A DNA stretch of 64,000 bases from Bacillus sp. EB01 (GCF_000613125.1 NZ_HG964497.1:2713189-2777188); one strand, 5' to 3'; shown: positions 44,265-53,141, counted from the stretch's first letter. Notes: a model not told the origin generated them from the letters alone. Translations and numbers: made by a program.

Positions 44265-45245
44265 CTACGCCTGCTTCCAATCCTTATTGACAAGTGTTTT
44301 CGGCTCCTTGCCAGACAGGACACGGTCAATATTTTCGGCGCAAATTTCGATCATCGCTGTACGAGTCTCAACGCTTGCACTGCCAATGTGCGGAATCGCC
44401 GTTACATTTTTCAATTTCAGGAGCGGATGGCTTGCGCTGATTGGCTCTTTTTCAAAAACATCCAGGCCGGCACCGGCTATGTCTCCTTCAACGAGTGCAT
44501 CATACAAGGCCTGTTCATCAATGACCGGGCCGCGTGATACATTGATAAAGATAGCTGATTTCTTCATTCTTCTAAAAACATCTCTTGTAAACATATTCCG
44601 GGTCTGCTCTGTAAGCGGAGTAAGGCAGACAATGAAATCGGACTCGGCAACAAGTTCCTCGAAGGATACGTATTGGGCACCGATCGCTTCTTCCACCTGC
44701 ATATTTCTCGATCTGTTATGGTAAAGGATATTCATATCAAAACCAGTGGCACGCTTTGCGACCGCAGCTCCGATTTTCCCCATGCCGACGATGCCAATCG
44801 TTTTATGATGGATATCACGTCCTGCCATAAGAAAGGGGCTCCAGCTTGTCCATTTGTCTTCCTTAATTAAATCGGAAGCCTCAACAATCCTGCGCGCCGA
44901 AGCCATCAAAAGTGCAAAGCTAAAATCAGCCGTTGTATCGGTCAGAACATCCGGTGTATTCGTGACTGCAATTCCATTGCTGCTTGCAGACGCAAGGTCG
45001 ATATTGTCATATCCAACAGCGAGATTAGACACAACCTTAAGGCAATCCCCAGCTGACAGAACTTCTTCATCAATAGAATCGGAAAGGACGGTAAGGAGTC
45101 CATCTGCTTTTCTAGCTTCTTCAAGAAGCTTTTCTCTCGGAACAGGGACATCATCCTTCTCCCACATAGCAACCTCATATTTTTCTGTTAACAAGGAAAC
45201 AGTCTCTTCTGGAACTTGTCTTGTTATGTATACATAGGGTTTCAT
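44265..45245 (-). CDS. D-isomer 2-hydroxyacid dehydrogenase (glyoxylate/hydroxypyruvate reductase type)
   Basis: A 326-residue NAD(P)H-linked dehydrogenase of the D-2-hydroxyacid family. Marks: VSNLAVGYDNIDL near 71-83, Rossmann motif TIGIVGMGKIGAAVAKRA near 150-167, the catalytic Arg in FINVSRGPVIDE near 233-244, the catalytic Glu in DVFEKEP near 262-268 and the catalytic His in IPHIGSAS near 284-291. The family reduces glyoxylate or hydroxypyruvate. ATG 45245 follows TTGGAGG. It takes the place that yuxL and thr genes hold in B. subtilis. Confidence 0.88.
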   Translation of the reverse strand: MKPYVYITRQVPEETVSLLTEKYEVAMWEKDDVPVPREKLLEEARKADGLLTVLSDSIDEEVLSAGDCLKVVSNLAVGYDNIDLASASSNGIAVTNTPDVLTDTTADFSFALLMASARRIVEASDLIKEDKWTSWSPFLMAGRDIHHKTIGIVGMGKIGAAVAKRATGFDMNILYHNRSRNMQVEEAIGAQYVSFEELVAESDFIVCLTPLTEQTRNMFTRDVFRRMKKSAIFINVSRGPVIDEQALYDALVEGDIAGAGLDVFEKEPISASHPLLKLKNVTAIPHIGSASVETRTAMIEICAENIDRVLSGKEPKTLVNKDWKQA

Positions 45246-45522
45246 AGTTGACCTCCAAGATTGTCTGATATATCCATATATTAGCATAATTTTTAGATAA
45301 GAAAACTAATTTGTTCGGGAATCTAAATTTCCGTTAAAATAAAATGAAAAACTTTGCGCATTAAGTGGCTTATGGGCTGAATGCGCCCGCTGGCTGCTAC
45401 TCTAGCTACATTATCACCTTTCACAGTATAAACTTCCAGAATAACTAAAAAAACTGGCCGCTTTTTTAACGGCGCAGTTAGATTGTTTAGGGTGCAAGGG
45501 AATAGTACATGCAGTTTAATGT

Positions 45523-46548
45523 TTATTTGGCCATAAGCCATTCGGGCCTCGGAAGCTTTGAGGCAACAGGTGCATGAGCAAGGGCAAAGAAACCGGCGAG
45601 AAATTGTTCATAATCATCACTCTTCCTGATAATCGCAGCAAGCCTTTCTTCAGAGGCACGTCTGTCTGATTCCCGAGATGCACTGTAATATGTTTCGATT
45701 GTTTCCAGGTAATGCACCGGAAACAAAAGCCGGGCAACGAGAAGCCGCCATGAAAACGGCGATAATGGAGCTACTTCCTGATAATTGGCAAGAAACGCGG
45801 TTATTTCCGGCCCGCACGTCCGGCTATTGTGAAAATAACGCCCTCTCGCCCACTCGGCAAGGTCTCTGCTGCGATGGTCAAATACCCAATCCATCGGGTT
45901 TTTTATTATATAGCGCTTGCCCCAAGTGTACTCGGAAAAACGTTCATGGCAAACTGTACCACTGTCACTGTCCAGGGGGTCATCATCAATTTCTGTATCA
46001 ACAAGGTATTGAACCGCATTTTCCGCTAAACCAAGGTAATAAGGAAAGGATTCAATAAAAAGTTTTTCAAATTGTTCATCAGATGGTTGAAATATTTTTT
46101 CGGACCATACCTTTTCCATTTGATCCATCCTTGCTTCCCACAACTGCTTCCAATTTCCAATTCGCGAACTCTTCTGAACCTGAAAGGGAACAAACCTCCC
46201 CCTTTCATGGAATTTAGCCAGCCTCCTTCCAAGCCTTTGGTTCGCTTTTCGCTCCGATAGCTGACAGGTTAAAAGACAAAACCTTTTATTTTCCCACTGT
46301 GCAAGCAGGGTTCCGCTTTGTGTTGGCAGGAGAGCTGGAACATTCGTATCGCCGTACGCTGCCAAATGGGCTGCAAGCTTTTGGAGTTCCTCTATTTCTT
46401 CTTCATCCTTTGGGCCAGGGTCAGCAACAAAGTAATAATTCCCATTGCCCCGAAACGCATTAAATGATTCCACTTGCATATATTCTTCGCTTTTTATCCC
46501 ATAAACTTGTTCAAGCATTTTCTCAAGCATCCCGACACCCACTTTCAT
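45523..46548 (-). CDS. yutH: Spore coat-associated kinase-like protein YutH
   Basis: A 341-residue protein of the CotS/YutH group, distant relatives of choline kinase-type phosphotransferases found in the spore coat. The region NPMDWVFDHRSRDLAEWARG near 218-237 keeps the Asp expected near the metal site, but the usual HGD loop is not obvious (TVCHERFSEYTW near 200), so activity is doubtful. Position between yutI and yutG matches B. subtilis. Two starts are possible (46548 and 46530); neither ribosome site is strong. Confidence 0.82.
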   Translation of the reverse strand: MKVGVGMLEKMLEQVYGIKSEEYMQVESFNAFRGNGNYYFVADPGPKDEEEIEELQKLAAHLAAYGDTNVPALLPTQSGTLLAQWENKRFCLLTCQLSERKANQRLGRRLAKFHERGRFVPFQVQKSSRIGNWKQLWEARMDQMEKVWSEKIFQPSDEQFEKLFIESFPYYLGLAENAVQYLVDTEIDDDPLDSDSGTVCHERFSEYTWGKRYIIKNPMDWVFDHRSRDLAEWARGRYFHNSRTCGPEITAFLANYQEVAPLSPFSWRLLVARLLFPVHYLETIETYYSASRESDRRASEERLAAIIRKSDDYEQFLAGFFALAHAPVASKLPRPEWLMAK

Positions 46549-46785
46549 TTGTTTCCTATTGAAATGTATATGTCTGCTTTCCCTCTGTTAGCATTTTCGT
46601 TTGAGGGATTGGTGTGGAGCCAACACTAATTGTTGAGAAATTTCCAAAGGCGGCATGAACACCCGGCATTTGAGCAGAATAGAAAAGAATGCCAGCCAAA
46701 ATTTGAGCCTTTTGTCTCGGTCATGCATAATGTAAAGAAAAAGGGTATATAGATAGTGAATATTCAAGGAAAAGGTGATTAGCAA

Positions 46786-47286
46786 ATGGGAGAAATGAAA
46801 AAAGCAGATTTGACAGAAACGACTGCCCGCAGATGGCTTAAAGAGCGAGGAGTCGAGGTTCAGGATATCGCTGACCTCGTTTATTTTTTACAGCAAAATT
46901 ATCATGACGACCTGAAAATTGAAGACTGCCTTCATAACGTGGAGCGGGTCCTTTCCAAGCGTGAGGTCCAGAACGCAATCATTACAGGAATACAGCTTGA
47001 TATGCTTGCCGAGAAGGGGCTTCTTGAAGAACCGCTCCAATCCATTATAAAAACAGATGAAGGGCTTTATGGAGTAGATGAAGTTCTTGCGTTTTCGATT
47101 GTGAACGTGTATGGCTCAATTGGGTTCACAAACTATGGATATATTGATAAACAAAAACCAGGGATCCTCCGCCAGTTAAACGACAAGACTTCGGGCGAGG
47201 TCCATACATTCCTTGATGACATCGTCGGTGCCGTCGCAGCTGCCGCATCAAGCCGGCTTGCCCATAGAGCTGAAAACGTGGAATAG
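46786..47286 (+). CDS. yutG: PgpA-family phosphatidylglycerophosphatase YutG
   Basis: A 166-residue protein of the low-temperature-requirement C / PgpA-like family. Marks: RRWLKERGVEVQDIADLVYF near 16-35, EVLAFSIVNVYGSIGFTNYGYIDK near 103-126 and FLDDIVGAVAAAASSRL near 144-160. In Firmicutes these proteins are soluble or peripheral. In B. subtilis YutG is linked to phosphatidylglycerol synthesis and is likely to dephosphorylate phosphatidylglycerophosphate. AAAGGTG lies before the ATG; divergent from yutH. Confidence 0.85.
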   Translation: MGEMKKADLTETTARRWLKERGVEVQDIADLVYFLQQNYHDDLKIEDCLHNVERVLSKREVQNAIITGIQLDMLAEKGLLEEPLQSIIKTDEGLYGVDEVLAFSIVNVYGSIGFTNYGYIDKQKPGILRQLNDKTSGEVHTFLDDIVGAVAAAASSRLAHRAENVE

Positions 47287-47336
47287 GGCATTATAGAAAG
47301 GCGCCTCTAAACAAATGAATATCCTGGCCATAATCA

Positions 47337-47378
47337 ATAAAAGAAGCAGCCCTCAGTAAAGGGCAGCTTCTTTTTGAG
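47337..47378. terminator. Bidirectional terminator
   Basis: AAAAGAAGCAGCCC pairs with GGGCAGCTTCTTTTT around TCAGTAAA. It lies between convergent yutG and the hypothetical membrane protein gene. Confidence 0.88.
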
Positions 47379-48242
47379 TTAAACTGCTGTTGACTGTGTA
47401 AAAAAGATTCTTTGAATGCCCCCGATTACCGTGAACAATAAACCAAGGAAAGCAGTAAACCAGGGGTAAATTAGCGGATACATAAAGGTTGTATAAAACG
47501 CAACTTCATCGGTTGTATACCCCAGCCACGTAGGTGCTACATTGGCTTCATTAATAAAAGCAGTCCGATATGGAGCAGCTTTTCTTTCTCTATTATCAAA
47601 AGTTTCAACTTTAGTTTGTCCTTCTTTTGAGACCAAGAGGATTTTCCAGTGGCTATTCTTCACTGACCAGCTTTCATCTTCACCAAAATGTTTAATGATT
47701 GCTAAAGATTCCTGGCTTGTAGATTTGTTTTGTACCAGTAACAGTCCTAGTCCATTGTTATATCTATCTCCGCCAAATTCACTCGGCCGAAATTGGATAG
47801 GCTTTGAATCCTCGAAGGAACGTCCGTTTATGATTACCTCAATAGGAGATGTCGCACTTACAGGAAAATAGTGAAGAGGGTCGGAATATTCTCCTAAGGG
47901 AAACTGATCTCTTATTGTTATCATTTGATCATGATACAGAAAGGTTTGTTCAAAAAAACCCATATCGTCGATTTTTTCGAGTGAAGCGTCAGCTAAGTGA
48001 ATTTCGCTTGGAACTCTGAATTGATTACCAACCAGTATAGATGCATTTCCAATAGTTTCAATTCCTATATCGCCATTATCTTCGATGAAGTAATGGATAT
48101 CTGAAAAAAAGACAGGTGTAATCTCATATTCTTCATGTAAGTTTTTGTTAATAAACGTTTCTCGAATGGCTGAAAAAATCAACGGGAATGACATAACAAG
48201 CAAACCTATTCCTATAACGAACGCCACTATTCCACTTCGCAT
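47379..48242 (-). CDS. Membrane-anchored protein of unknown function
   Basis: A 287-residue protein with an N-terminal membrane helix (SGIVAFVIGIGLLVMSFPLIF), a beta-rich outside domain of about 220 residues, and a C-terminal helix (WFTAFLGLLFTVIGGI). I recognise no family. ATG 48242 sits behind GAGGGGG; a frame open to 48302 adds 20 residues without a ribosome site. It is not part of the yut order of B. subtilis and is probably a lineage-specific insertion between yutG and yutF. Confidence 0.7.
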   Translation of the reverse strand: MRSGIVAFVIGIGLLVMSFPLIFSAIRETFINKNLHEEYEITPVFFSDIHYFIEDNGDIGIETIGNASILVGNQFRVPSEIHLADASLEKIDDMGFFEQTFLYHDQMITIRDQFPLGEYSDPLHYFPVSATSPIEVIINGRSFEDSKPIQFRPSEFGGDRYNNGLGLLLVQNKSTSQESLAIIKHFGEDESWSVKNSHWKILLVSKEGQTKVETFDNRERKAAPYRTAFINEANVAPTWLGYTTDEVAFYTTFMYPLIYPWFTAFLGLLFTVIGGIQRIFFTQSTAV

Positions 48243-48384
48243 TGAATCCCCCTCTTCCATAATAAACCAATATATGGAGATAAGGAAGGGCTTTGAATCC
48301 ATAGTTTCCTAAGTGGAAGGCAGCAATCATTAAATTATACAAGTACAACTTCAGGATGGCTTAAGTTCTAAAGTGGGTGCTTTT

Positions 48385-49149
48385 TTATACTTCCCATTCG
48401 TCAAGCGAATCGACTGCATACGTTGGCTTTGTTTCGTAGCCTTCAGCCATCTGCCTTGTCGTTACCCCTGTATGGACGAGCAGGGTATCCATTCCGGCAT
48501 TGATTCCCGCCATAATGTCAGTATCATAATAATCCCCAACCATCAGGGTGTCCTCTTTTGCCACACCAAGCACTTTTAAGGCTTGTTCCATGATGATTGG
48601 CTCAGGCTTTCCAATGAATATCGGTGTCGTTTGTGTTGAAACAGCGATTACTGAAGTCAGTGAGCCGTTTCCAGGCATCATACCGCGCTCCGTCGGAATG
48701 GCAATATCGCCATTTGTTGATATGAAGATAGCTCCGTTCCGGACTGCAAGGCAGCCAACAGCAAGCTTTTCATAGGTGATTTCGCGGTCAAGCCCTGAAA
48801 CAACATAATCGGCATCCTCACCCGCAAATCGAATTCCTTTTTCCTTGAAAGCGGTAATCAGGCCCTCCTCGCCAATTACATAAACAGATGCATCCTGTTT
48901 TTGGTTATAAATATAATTTGCGGTTGCCTGGCTGGTTGTAAAAACCTGCGCCTCCTCCGCCGGTATATCAAAGCTTCTAAGCTTTTCGGCAACCTGAGCC
49001 GGTGTGCGCGTTGAGTTATTTGTTACAAAAAGATAAGGAATCCCCTTTGCCTGAAGCCGTTGAATAAACCCGGAGGCAGCCTCAATCCTCTCTGAGCCTT
49101 TATACATTGTTCCATCAAGATCTATCAGATAACCTTTATACGTTTTCAA
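48385..49149 (-). CDS. yutF: HAD-type sugar phosphatase YutF (NagD family)
   Basis: A 254-residue HAD phosphatase. Motif I YLIDLDGTMYKG at about 6-17 (two Asp), motif II FVTNNSTR near 41-48, the Lys motif FIGKPEPIIM near 178-187, and motif III MVGDYYDTDIMAGINAGMD near 201-219. The length and cap type match TIGR01457. Likely substrates are small sugar or nucleotide phosphates. I choose TTG 49149, because AGGAGTG is then well placed and the family starts KTYKGYLIDL. Confidence 0.88.
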   Translation of the reverse strand: MKTYKGYLIDLDGTMYKGSERIEAASGFIQRLQAKGIPYLFVTNNSTRTPAQVAEKLRSFDIPAEEAQVFTTSQATANYIYNQKQDASVYVIGEEGLITAFKEKGIRFAGEDADYVVSGLDREITYEKLAVGCLAVRNGAIFISTNGDIAIPTERGMMPGNGSLTSVIAVSTQTTPIFIGKPEPIIMEQALKVLGVAKEDTLMVGDYYDTDIMAGINAGMDTLLVHTGVTTRQMAEGYETKPTYAVDSLDEWEV

Positions 49150-49343
49150 TAAAATCACTCCTGTAAACTAGTCAAATCCTATCATGCCCTAAAAGAATCC
49201 ATTTGAAAAGGGATACGCCCCTGCAGGATTTCTGGTGATTCCTCGCTTTAGAATTGGCTAACGACGGACTTTAGCGGCTGTTCCCGTCTTCATTAGCCAT
49301 ATGAAGGTGCTTCCCTACAAATGATTTTTCCTTTATATAGCTC

Positions 49344-49505
49344 TTCGAGTACATTTCGGTACTGACCCCCAGATGAAATGTCCTTCAAATTGGTGTTCGA
49401 GTACATTTTGGTGTTGCCTGACAGGTGAAATGTCCTTGAAATCGGGTTTCGAGTACATTTTGGTACTTGCCCACACGCAAAATGTCCTTGCACCCGTATT
49501 CAAGT
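49344..49505. repeat. Tandem array, 3 units of 52 bp (family 2)
   Basis: Units start with TTCGAGTACATTT at about 49344, 49397 and 49449 and contain GAAATGTCCTTGAAA near their end, with block-specific spacers (for example GGTGTTGCCTGACAGGT). The core words are shared with 27955-28173 and 33078-33285. The array lies between the start of yutF and the end of yutE. Confidence 0.85.
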
Positions 49506-49507
49506 AA

Positions 49508-49533
49508 AGAGACCGCTTATTAGGCGGCCTCTC
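49508..49533 (-). terminator. Terminator of yutE
   Basis: On the minus strand GAGAGGCCGCC pairs with GCGGTCTC around TAATAA, followed by TTTAC. It abuts the repeat array. Confidence 0.7.
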
Positions 49534-49553
49534 ATTCGATCAATATTCCCAAC

Positions 49554-49991
49554 TTAGTTTACGAAAGCAGATACGGGTCCTGTTTTCTCGGCGAGGTATT
49601 TCCTAACCTTTGCAGGGAAGGCTTCAATTTCACCGAGAACTCTGGTAAGGTCCGCGGCCATGGTCTCGTGGTCGATGGCTGTGTAAAACTGGACAAGCTG
49701 CTTTCTATGGCTAATTAGCACTTTCATGCTTTCAGCTATAGTACTGTCGATAACTTCTTCATCCAGAAGGATGTCGATAATATCTTCGTAGCTGCCAGGG
49801 TCACGCATGATGAAACCATCAATAATAGCATTACCAACGTCTAGGACCGACTCGGCAAGCATGTGTGTAATCCGTTCAAGCGCGGCTTGTTCAAGCTCGG
49901 TTTCCCACTTTTCCCGGCTTCGGAAAAGTGTTGTTTGGCGTTCGATAAATTGGAGTTTTTGTTCCATTAATCCACGGTCTACAAAATACAT
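49554..49991 (-). CDS. yutE: DUF86 / HepT-like protein YutE
   Basis: A 145-residue helical protein of the DUF86 (HepT-like) group. RITHMLAESVLDVGNAIIDGF lies at about 40-60 and RDPGSYEDIIDILLDE near 62-77. The HepT active motif R-x4-H-x-Y reads HRKQLVQFY here, with Gln in place of His, as in B. subtilis YutE. It has no MNT antitoxin partner, so it is a solo relative rather than a toxin-antitoxin pair. ATG 49991 follows AGGAAGTGG. Confidence 0.82.
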   Translation of the reverse strand: MYFVDRGLMEQKLQFIERQTTLFRSREKWETELEQAALERITHMLAESVLDVGNAIIDGFIMRDPGSYEDIIDILLDEEVIDSTIAESMKVLISHRKQLVQFYTAIDHETMAADLTRVLGEIEAFPAKVRKYLAEKTGPVSAFVN

Positions 49992-50005
49992 AATCATTCC
50001 ACTTC

Positions 50006-51304
50006 CTATGTTGCGATTTTTTTAGGCAGCATAGCTGGCTTGGCGTAAAAGAAACCTTGGGCGAGATCAACATTATTGCGGGATAGGACGGAAGCTTCTT
50101 CCGCATTTTCGATACCTTCCGCAACAACAAGCGAGCCGGCCTCTTTCGCTACAAGCAGCAGCCCCTTCAACATTGATTCCTTTACGGCATTCTTATCGAT
50201 ATTTTGAATGACGGAACGATCGATTTTAATAATATCAGGCATTACTTCGCTAATCGTGTTCAAGCTTGCATAGCCGGAGCCTGTATCGTCAACAGCAATC
50301 CGGATGCCCATGAGGCGCAGGACTTTGATGTTATAGATAAAGTCCCGCATCCCTTCAATCGAATCCCGTTCAGTTATTTCAAAAGTAATTTGTTTCGGTG
50401 ATATCGTCTTATGGTTTTGGAACAGTCTTTTTACATCACGGATAAAGCGGCTGTTCCCCATTGTCAGCGGGGTAAAATTAATGAAGACATCATCCTTGCA
50501 GCCAATTGATGCAATTTGGTTTAGTGCTTTTTCAAAAACGACCATTTCAAGTTCATACAGCTTTCCGGTCTGCCTTGCTACTGAAAATAGTGTTAAAGGA
50601 TTTTCGAGCATGGTTCCAGCCGGGCCACGCGTTAGCATCTCCCAGGCACGTATTTCTTTTGTTGCGACATCAATTATGGGCTGGGCAAGCAGGAAAATTT
50701 CCTTTTGTGAAACAATTTTTCCCATCACAAAAACCATTTCATTAAATTCTGAGTCAACTCTCTTTTCCGCCATGGCAACTGCCTGATGATGGGACTTCTG
50801 GACAGCCTCGTGAATGGAAAAAGAGTTCTTCTCAATAAACATATAACCATTCTCAAGTACCATGCTGACACCTTCAAACTCGGAATGCAGAGCTTTTCTG
50901 GCTTCCTTTGCGACTGTACCCATAATGGTTTCGATTGAGGAAATTCCATGATCCTGGCTTACCTTTAAGTAGAGAGAAATGCCGTCCACAAAAAAGTCAT
51001 GCAGGGTTATAATATCGTCTTTATCTACCTCAAGCTCGATTGCCTGCCTGAAGATTTGTTTAAAGCGCAACATAAACTTCGGAAACTGTATAGGTCCAAG
51101 ATATTCAGCGATGTCTCGGATGTTTTTTATATTAAAAACAATAACTGCTGCTTCGTTTCCATCTTTAAAGGCTAGTTTAACCCCCTGGACAACCGGGTTC
51201 CGAAGAACGAATTGTGGAGGATAGAACTTTATTGATGAAAGGGGCAAAACAATTTTTCCCCATTGCAAAAGCTGTTTGGCTTTTGCCGCATAAAAACGGA
51301 CCAT
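50006..51304 (-). CDS. EAL-domain protein with diverged N-terminal domain
   Basis: A 432-residue protein. The C-terminal EAL domain (about 200-430) keeps most metal ligands: EML (in AWEMLTRGP) replaces EAL, then FINFTP (Asn), ITFEITERD (Glu), VDDTGSGYASL (Asp-Asp), IIKIDRSVI (Lys, Asp) and VAEGIEN (Glu). Cyclic di-GMP phosphodiesterase activity is thus plausible. The N-terminal part (about 45-180) has a GGDEF-like layout without the GGDEF signature. Start ATG 51304. It lies between yutE and yutD, where B. subtilis has nothing comparable. Confidence 0.82.
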   Translation of the reverse strand: MVRFYAAKAKQLLQWGKIVLPLSSIKFYPPQFVLRNPVVQGVKLAFKDGNEAAVIVFNIKNIRDIAEYLGPIQFPKFMLRFKQIFRQAIELEVDKDDIITLHDFFVDGISLYLKVSQDHGISSIETIMGTVAKEARKALHSEFEGVSMVLENGYMFIEKNSFSIHEAVQKSHHQAVAMAEKRVDSEFNEMVFVMGKIVSQKEIFLLAQPIIDVATKEIRAWEMLTRGPAGTMLENPLTLFSVARQTGKLYELEMVVFEKALNQIASIGCKDDVFINFTPLTMGNSRFIRDVKRLFQNHKTISPKQITFEITERDSIEGMRDFIYNIKVLRLMGIRIAVDDTGSGYASLNTISEVMPDIIKIDRSVIQNIDKNAVKESMLKGLLLVAKEAGSLVVAEGIENAEEASVLSRNNVDLAQGFFYAKPAMLPKKIAT

Positions 51305-51497
51305 TCATTTCATTCCTCTCCGGTGTACCTACCTAAGTATTGTATCACAATTTTGCAAAAACCGTGATTTTTCGAGGGCAAATTTTTACAGAATTTGTCG
51401 GCTTGACCTTATAGATCTTCCAATGGCATTTTCGTGTAAATCACTATCATGTTTTGGTAAGATGAAGAGAGAAAACATTTTTTGAAGGAGTATACCC

Positions 51498-51764
51498 ATG
51501 GCAGAGCGTTTTTACTTATATGATGATATCGAGCAGACAAGAACAAGGTTTGTCAGCTTCGTTGGCGACAACACCCGATTCGACCTGGCTTTAATTCAGT
51601 CCGACAGGCACTTCGGCAAGACGCTGGTTCTTGATATGCAAGGGAGCAGGTTTGCAATTATCGGAGACGATGATTTGAAAGAGGAAGGCTACCTTGAATT
51701 CGCCTTTCAGCTATCGGAAGAAGATGCGGAAGAGTTGAGGTCCTTTCTGTCCGAGTTTATTTAA
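51498..51764 (+). CDS. DUF3055 protein
   Basis: An 88-residue acidic cytosolic protein with the DUF3055 pattern (ERFYLYDDIEQTRTRFVSFV at 3-22, then GKTLVLDMQGSRFAIIGDDD). The fold is probably small alpha/beta, role unknown. TGAAGGAG precedes ATG 51498. Divergent from the EAL gene. Confidence 0.78.
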   Translation: MAERFYLYDDIEQTRTRFVSFVGDNTRFDLALIQSDRHFGKTLVLDMQGSRFAIIGDDDLKEEGYLEFAFQLSEEDAEELRSFLSEFI

Positions 51765-51775
51765 TCTTTTCCTTA

Positions 51776-51815
51776 AAAAATAGGGACAGCCCCTAGACCG
51801 GGCTCTCCCTATTTA
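51776..51815 (+). terminator. Terminator of the DUF3055 gene
   Basis: AAATAGGGACAGCCC pairs with GGGCTCTCCCTATTT around CTAGACC, then TAC. Confidence 0.8.
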
Positions 51816-51864
51816 CTTTCACATTTTACGCCGGTTACCTAAAAAATAAAACCCCACATGATGT

Positions 51865-52140
51865 TTATTTCTTCACTTTTTTCACAACGAAGTAGGCACA
51901 GCCGAAGTTACAGAATTCGTATAAGTACTCGGTCAATGTACTAATTTTTGTATCAAAAGTAGCTTTCTGGTTCTGGTCATCGAAAAAGCCCCGCAAGCGA
52001 AGCTGTCCATACCCCCAGTCACCAACAATGTAATCATATCTTGCCAGGATTTCACTGTACCTTTCCTTGAACGCATCCTCGTTGAATCCATCCCTGAAAT
52101 CCTCAACGACTTCGTAAGCTGTATTATTGACTACGACCAT
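51865..52140 (-). CDS. yutD: DUF1027 protein YutD
   Basis: A 91-residue protein with the strongly conserved YIVGDWGYGQLRLRGFFDD at about 36-54 and YEFCNFGCAYFVVK near 73-86. DUF1027/YutD proteins are widespread in Bacilli; function unknown. Two Cys in CNFGC might bind a metal. Start ATG 52140 behind GAGGTG. Just upstream is a mobile hairpin element. Confidence 0.9.
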   Translation of the reverse strand: MVVVNNTAYEVVEDFRDGFNEDAFKERYSEILARYDYIVGDWGYGQLRLRGFFDDQNQKATFDTKISTLTEYLYEFCNFGCAYFVVKKVKK

Positions 52141-52171
52141 TCTATCACCTCATTTACGGGCAAATCTTTAT

Positions 52172-52318
52172 CCCACTCTTAACGTGCAGTAAGACCCCCA
52201 CCTCGGGTTTTCAAAGGTTAACGAAGGTATAGGTGGGGACCAACTGCCCGTAAAGGTCCGATTGGTTCACCTAACCACAAGTGGGATGGACCACCCACTT
52301 ATGGAAGGTTCACTTTAT
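52172..52318 (+). mobile_element. IS200/IS605-like hairpin element, full-size copy
   Basis: 147 bases behind TTTAT (52167-52171) and ending in TTTAT (52314-52318). Left end: CCCACTCTTAACGTGCAGTA and a stem ACCCCCACCT / AGGTGGGG closed again by ACTGCCCGT. Right end: CACAAGTGGG / CCCACTTATGGAAGGTTCAC. No reading frame for a transposase. It lies between divergent yutD and yutC, the only copy on the plus strand besides the 50-base remnant. Confidence 0.7.
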
Positions 52319-52399
52319 TCCATTATAACCGATTCCCATCCTTTTACTAATAGAAAAAGTCCTCCGTTGGGCAATACTTCTGGTAGGAGGTGCGTTGCC

Positions 52400-53038
52400 A
52401 TGAAAAAGCAGCTGTATGCACTTTCCCTTTGCGGCCTATTGCTTGCTGGCTGTGGGGGAGAAAATGCCGGTGCTGACCGCTACGGGAACAACACACATAT
52501 GTATACAAACAATCGCCGTGCCGAAGTATTGGACCAGGGCGAAGAGAAGAAGGCGGATAAAAGCCAGCGTTTTGGATTTGTACGCCATTATAAAAGCCCA
52601 ATTATGGGAGACCGTTCAGCGAAAAACGATCATGAAGCGCCGCTTGATCGCCAGGAATTGGCCGGACACATCAGCAGGATAAGTACCGACTTGCCAAATG
52701 TCAATGAAGTTGTAACCCTCGTTACCGATGAAGAAGTCCTTATTGCATATGAAACCGATACAAACAATCGTGAATTAACAGCAGATCAGGTAAAAAGGAC
52801 CGCCATGTCGTTTGTACCCCGCTTTTTCCACGTTTATGTATCGGACAACAAAATGCTAATGAATGATATCGAAACCCTGTCCAGTTTAAATACATCAAGT
52901 AAAAATTCGGATGCAGCTATCGCGGCTGTTATTAAGGAGATGAAAAAATCTCCGCAAGGCAAGCGGATGAATGAATCCGAAAATGAAAACGGGGAGACTC
53001 CAGACGATAAAGAAGAACTTCGCCGTATGGGACAATAA
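52400..53038 (+). CDS. yutC: YhcN/YlaJ-family sporulation lipoprotein YutC
   Basis: A 212-residue lipoprotein: signal peptide with lipobox LLLAGC (Cys near 16), then an acidic mature domain of the YhcN/YlaJ type with ISTDLPNVNEVVTLVTDEEV near 92-111 and FVPRFFHVYVSDN near 140. These proteins are deposited in the forespore or spore membrane. ATG 52400 follows GTAGGAGG; the frame from 52262 runs through the mobile element and is rejected. Neighbours yutD and lipA match B. subtilis. Confidence 0.82.
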   Translation: MKKQLYALSLCGLLLAGCGGENAGADRYGNNTHMYTNNRRAEVLDQGEEKKADKSQRFGFVRHYKSPIMGDRSAKNDHEAPLDRQELAGHISRISTDLPNVNEVVTLVTDEEVLIAYETDTNNRELTADQVKRTAMSFVPRFFHVYVSDNKMLMNDIETLSSLNTSSKNSDAAIAAVIKEMKKSPQGKRMNESENENGETPDDKEELRRMGQ

Positions 53039-53051
53039 GGAGAATTAGTTG

Positions 53052-53080
53052 AAAGGCGTCTGGTGTTTGCCAGATGCCTC
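53052..53080 (+). terminator. Terminator of yutC
   Basis: AGGCGTCTGG pairs with CCAGATGCCT around TGTTTG, followed by CTTTGG. Confidence 0.75.
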
Positions 53081-53107
53081 TTTGGCTATGTCGACCGATT
53101 TGGTGAA

Positions 53108-53141
53108 AAATAAATGGCACCCGAGTCGCGGATGCCATAAC
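53108..53141 (-). terminator. Terminator of lipA
   Basis: On the minus strand TGGCATCCGCGA pairs with TCGGGTGCCA, followed by TTTATTTTT. Confidence 0.8.

Noticed and set aside
45323-45541. 72-residue ORF behind yutH on the minus strand
   Set aside because: It starts inside the yutH end, has no ribosome site, and its sequence has no recognisable domain.
49554-49991. HepT toxin of a HepT-MntA toxin-antitoxin pair
   Set aside because: No nucleotidyltransferase antitoxin gene is adjacent, and the R-x4-H-x-Y motif has Gln for His, as in the chromosomal YutE of B. subtilis.
52262-52399. N-terminal extension of YutC
   Set aside because: The extra 46 residues are translated from the right half of a mobile element. 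The lipoprotein signal and a strong ribosome site mark ATG 52400 as the start.
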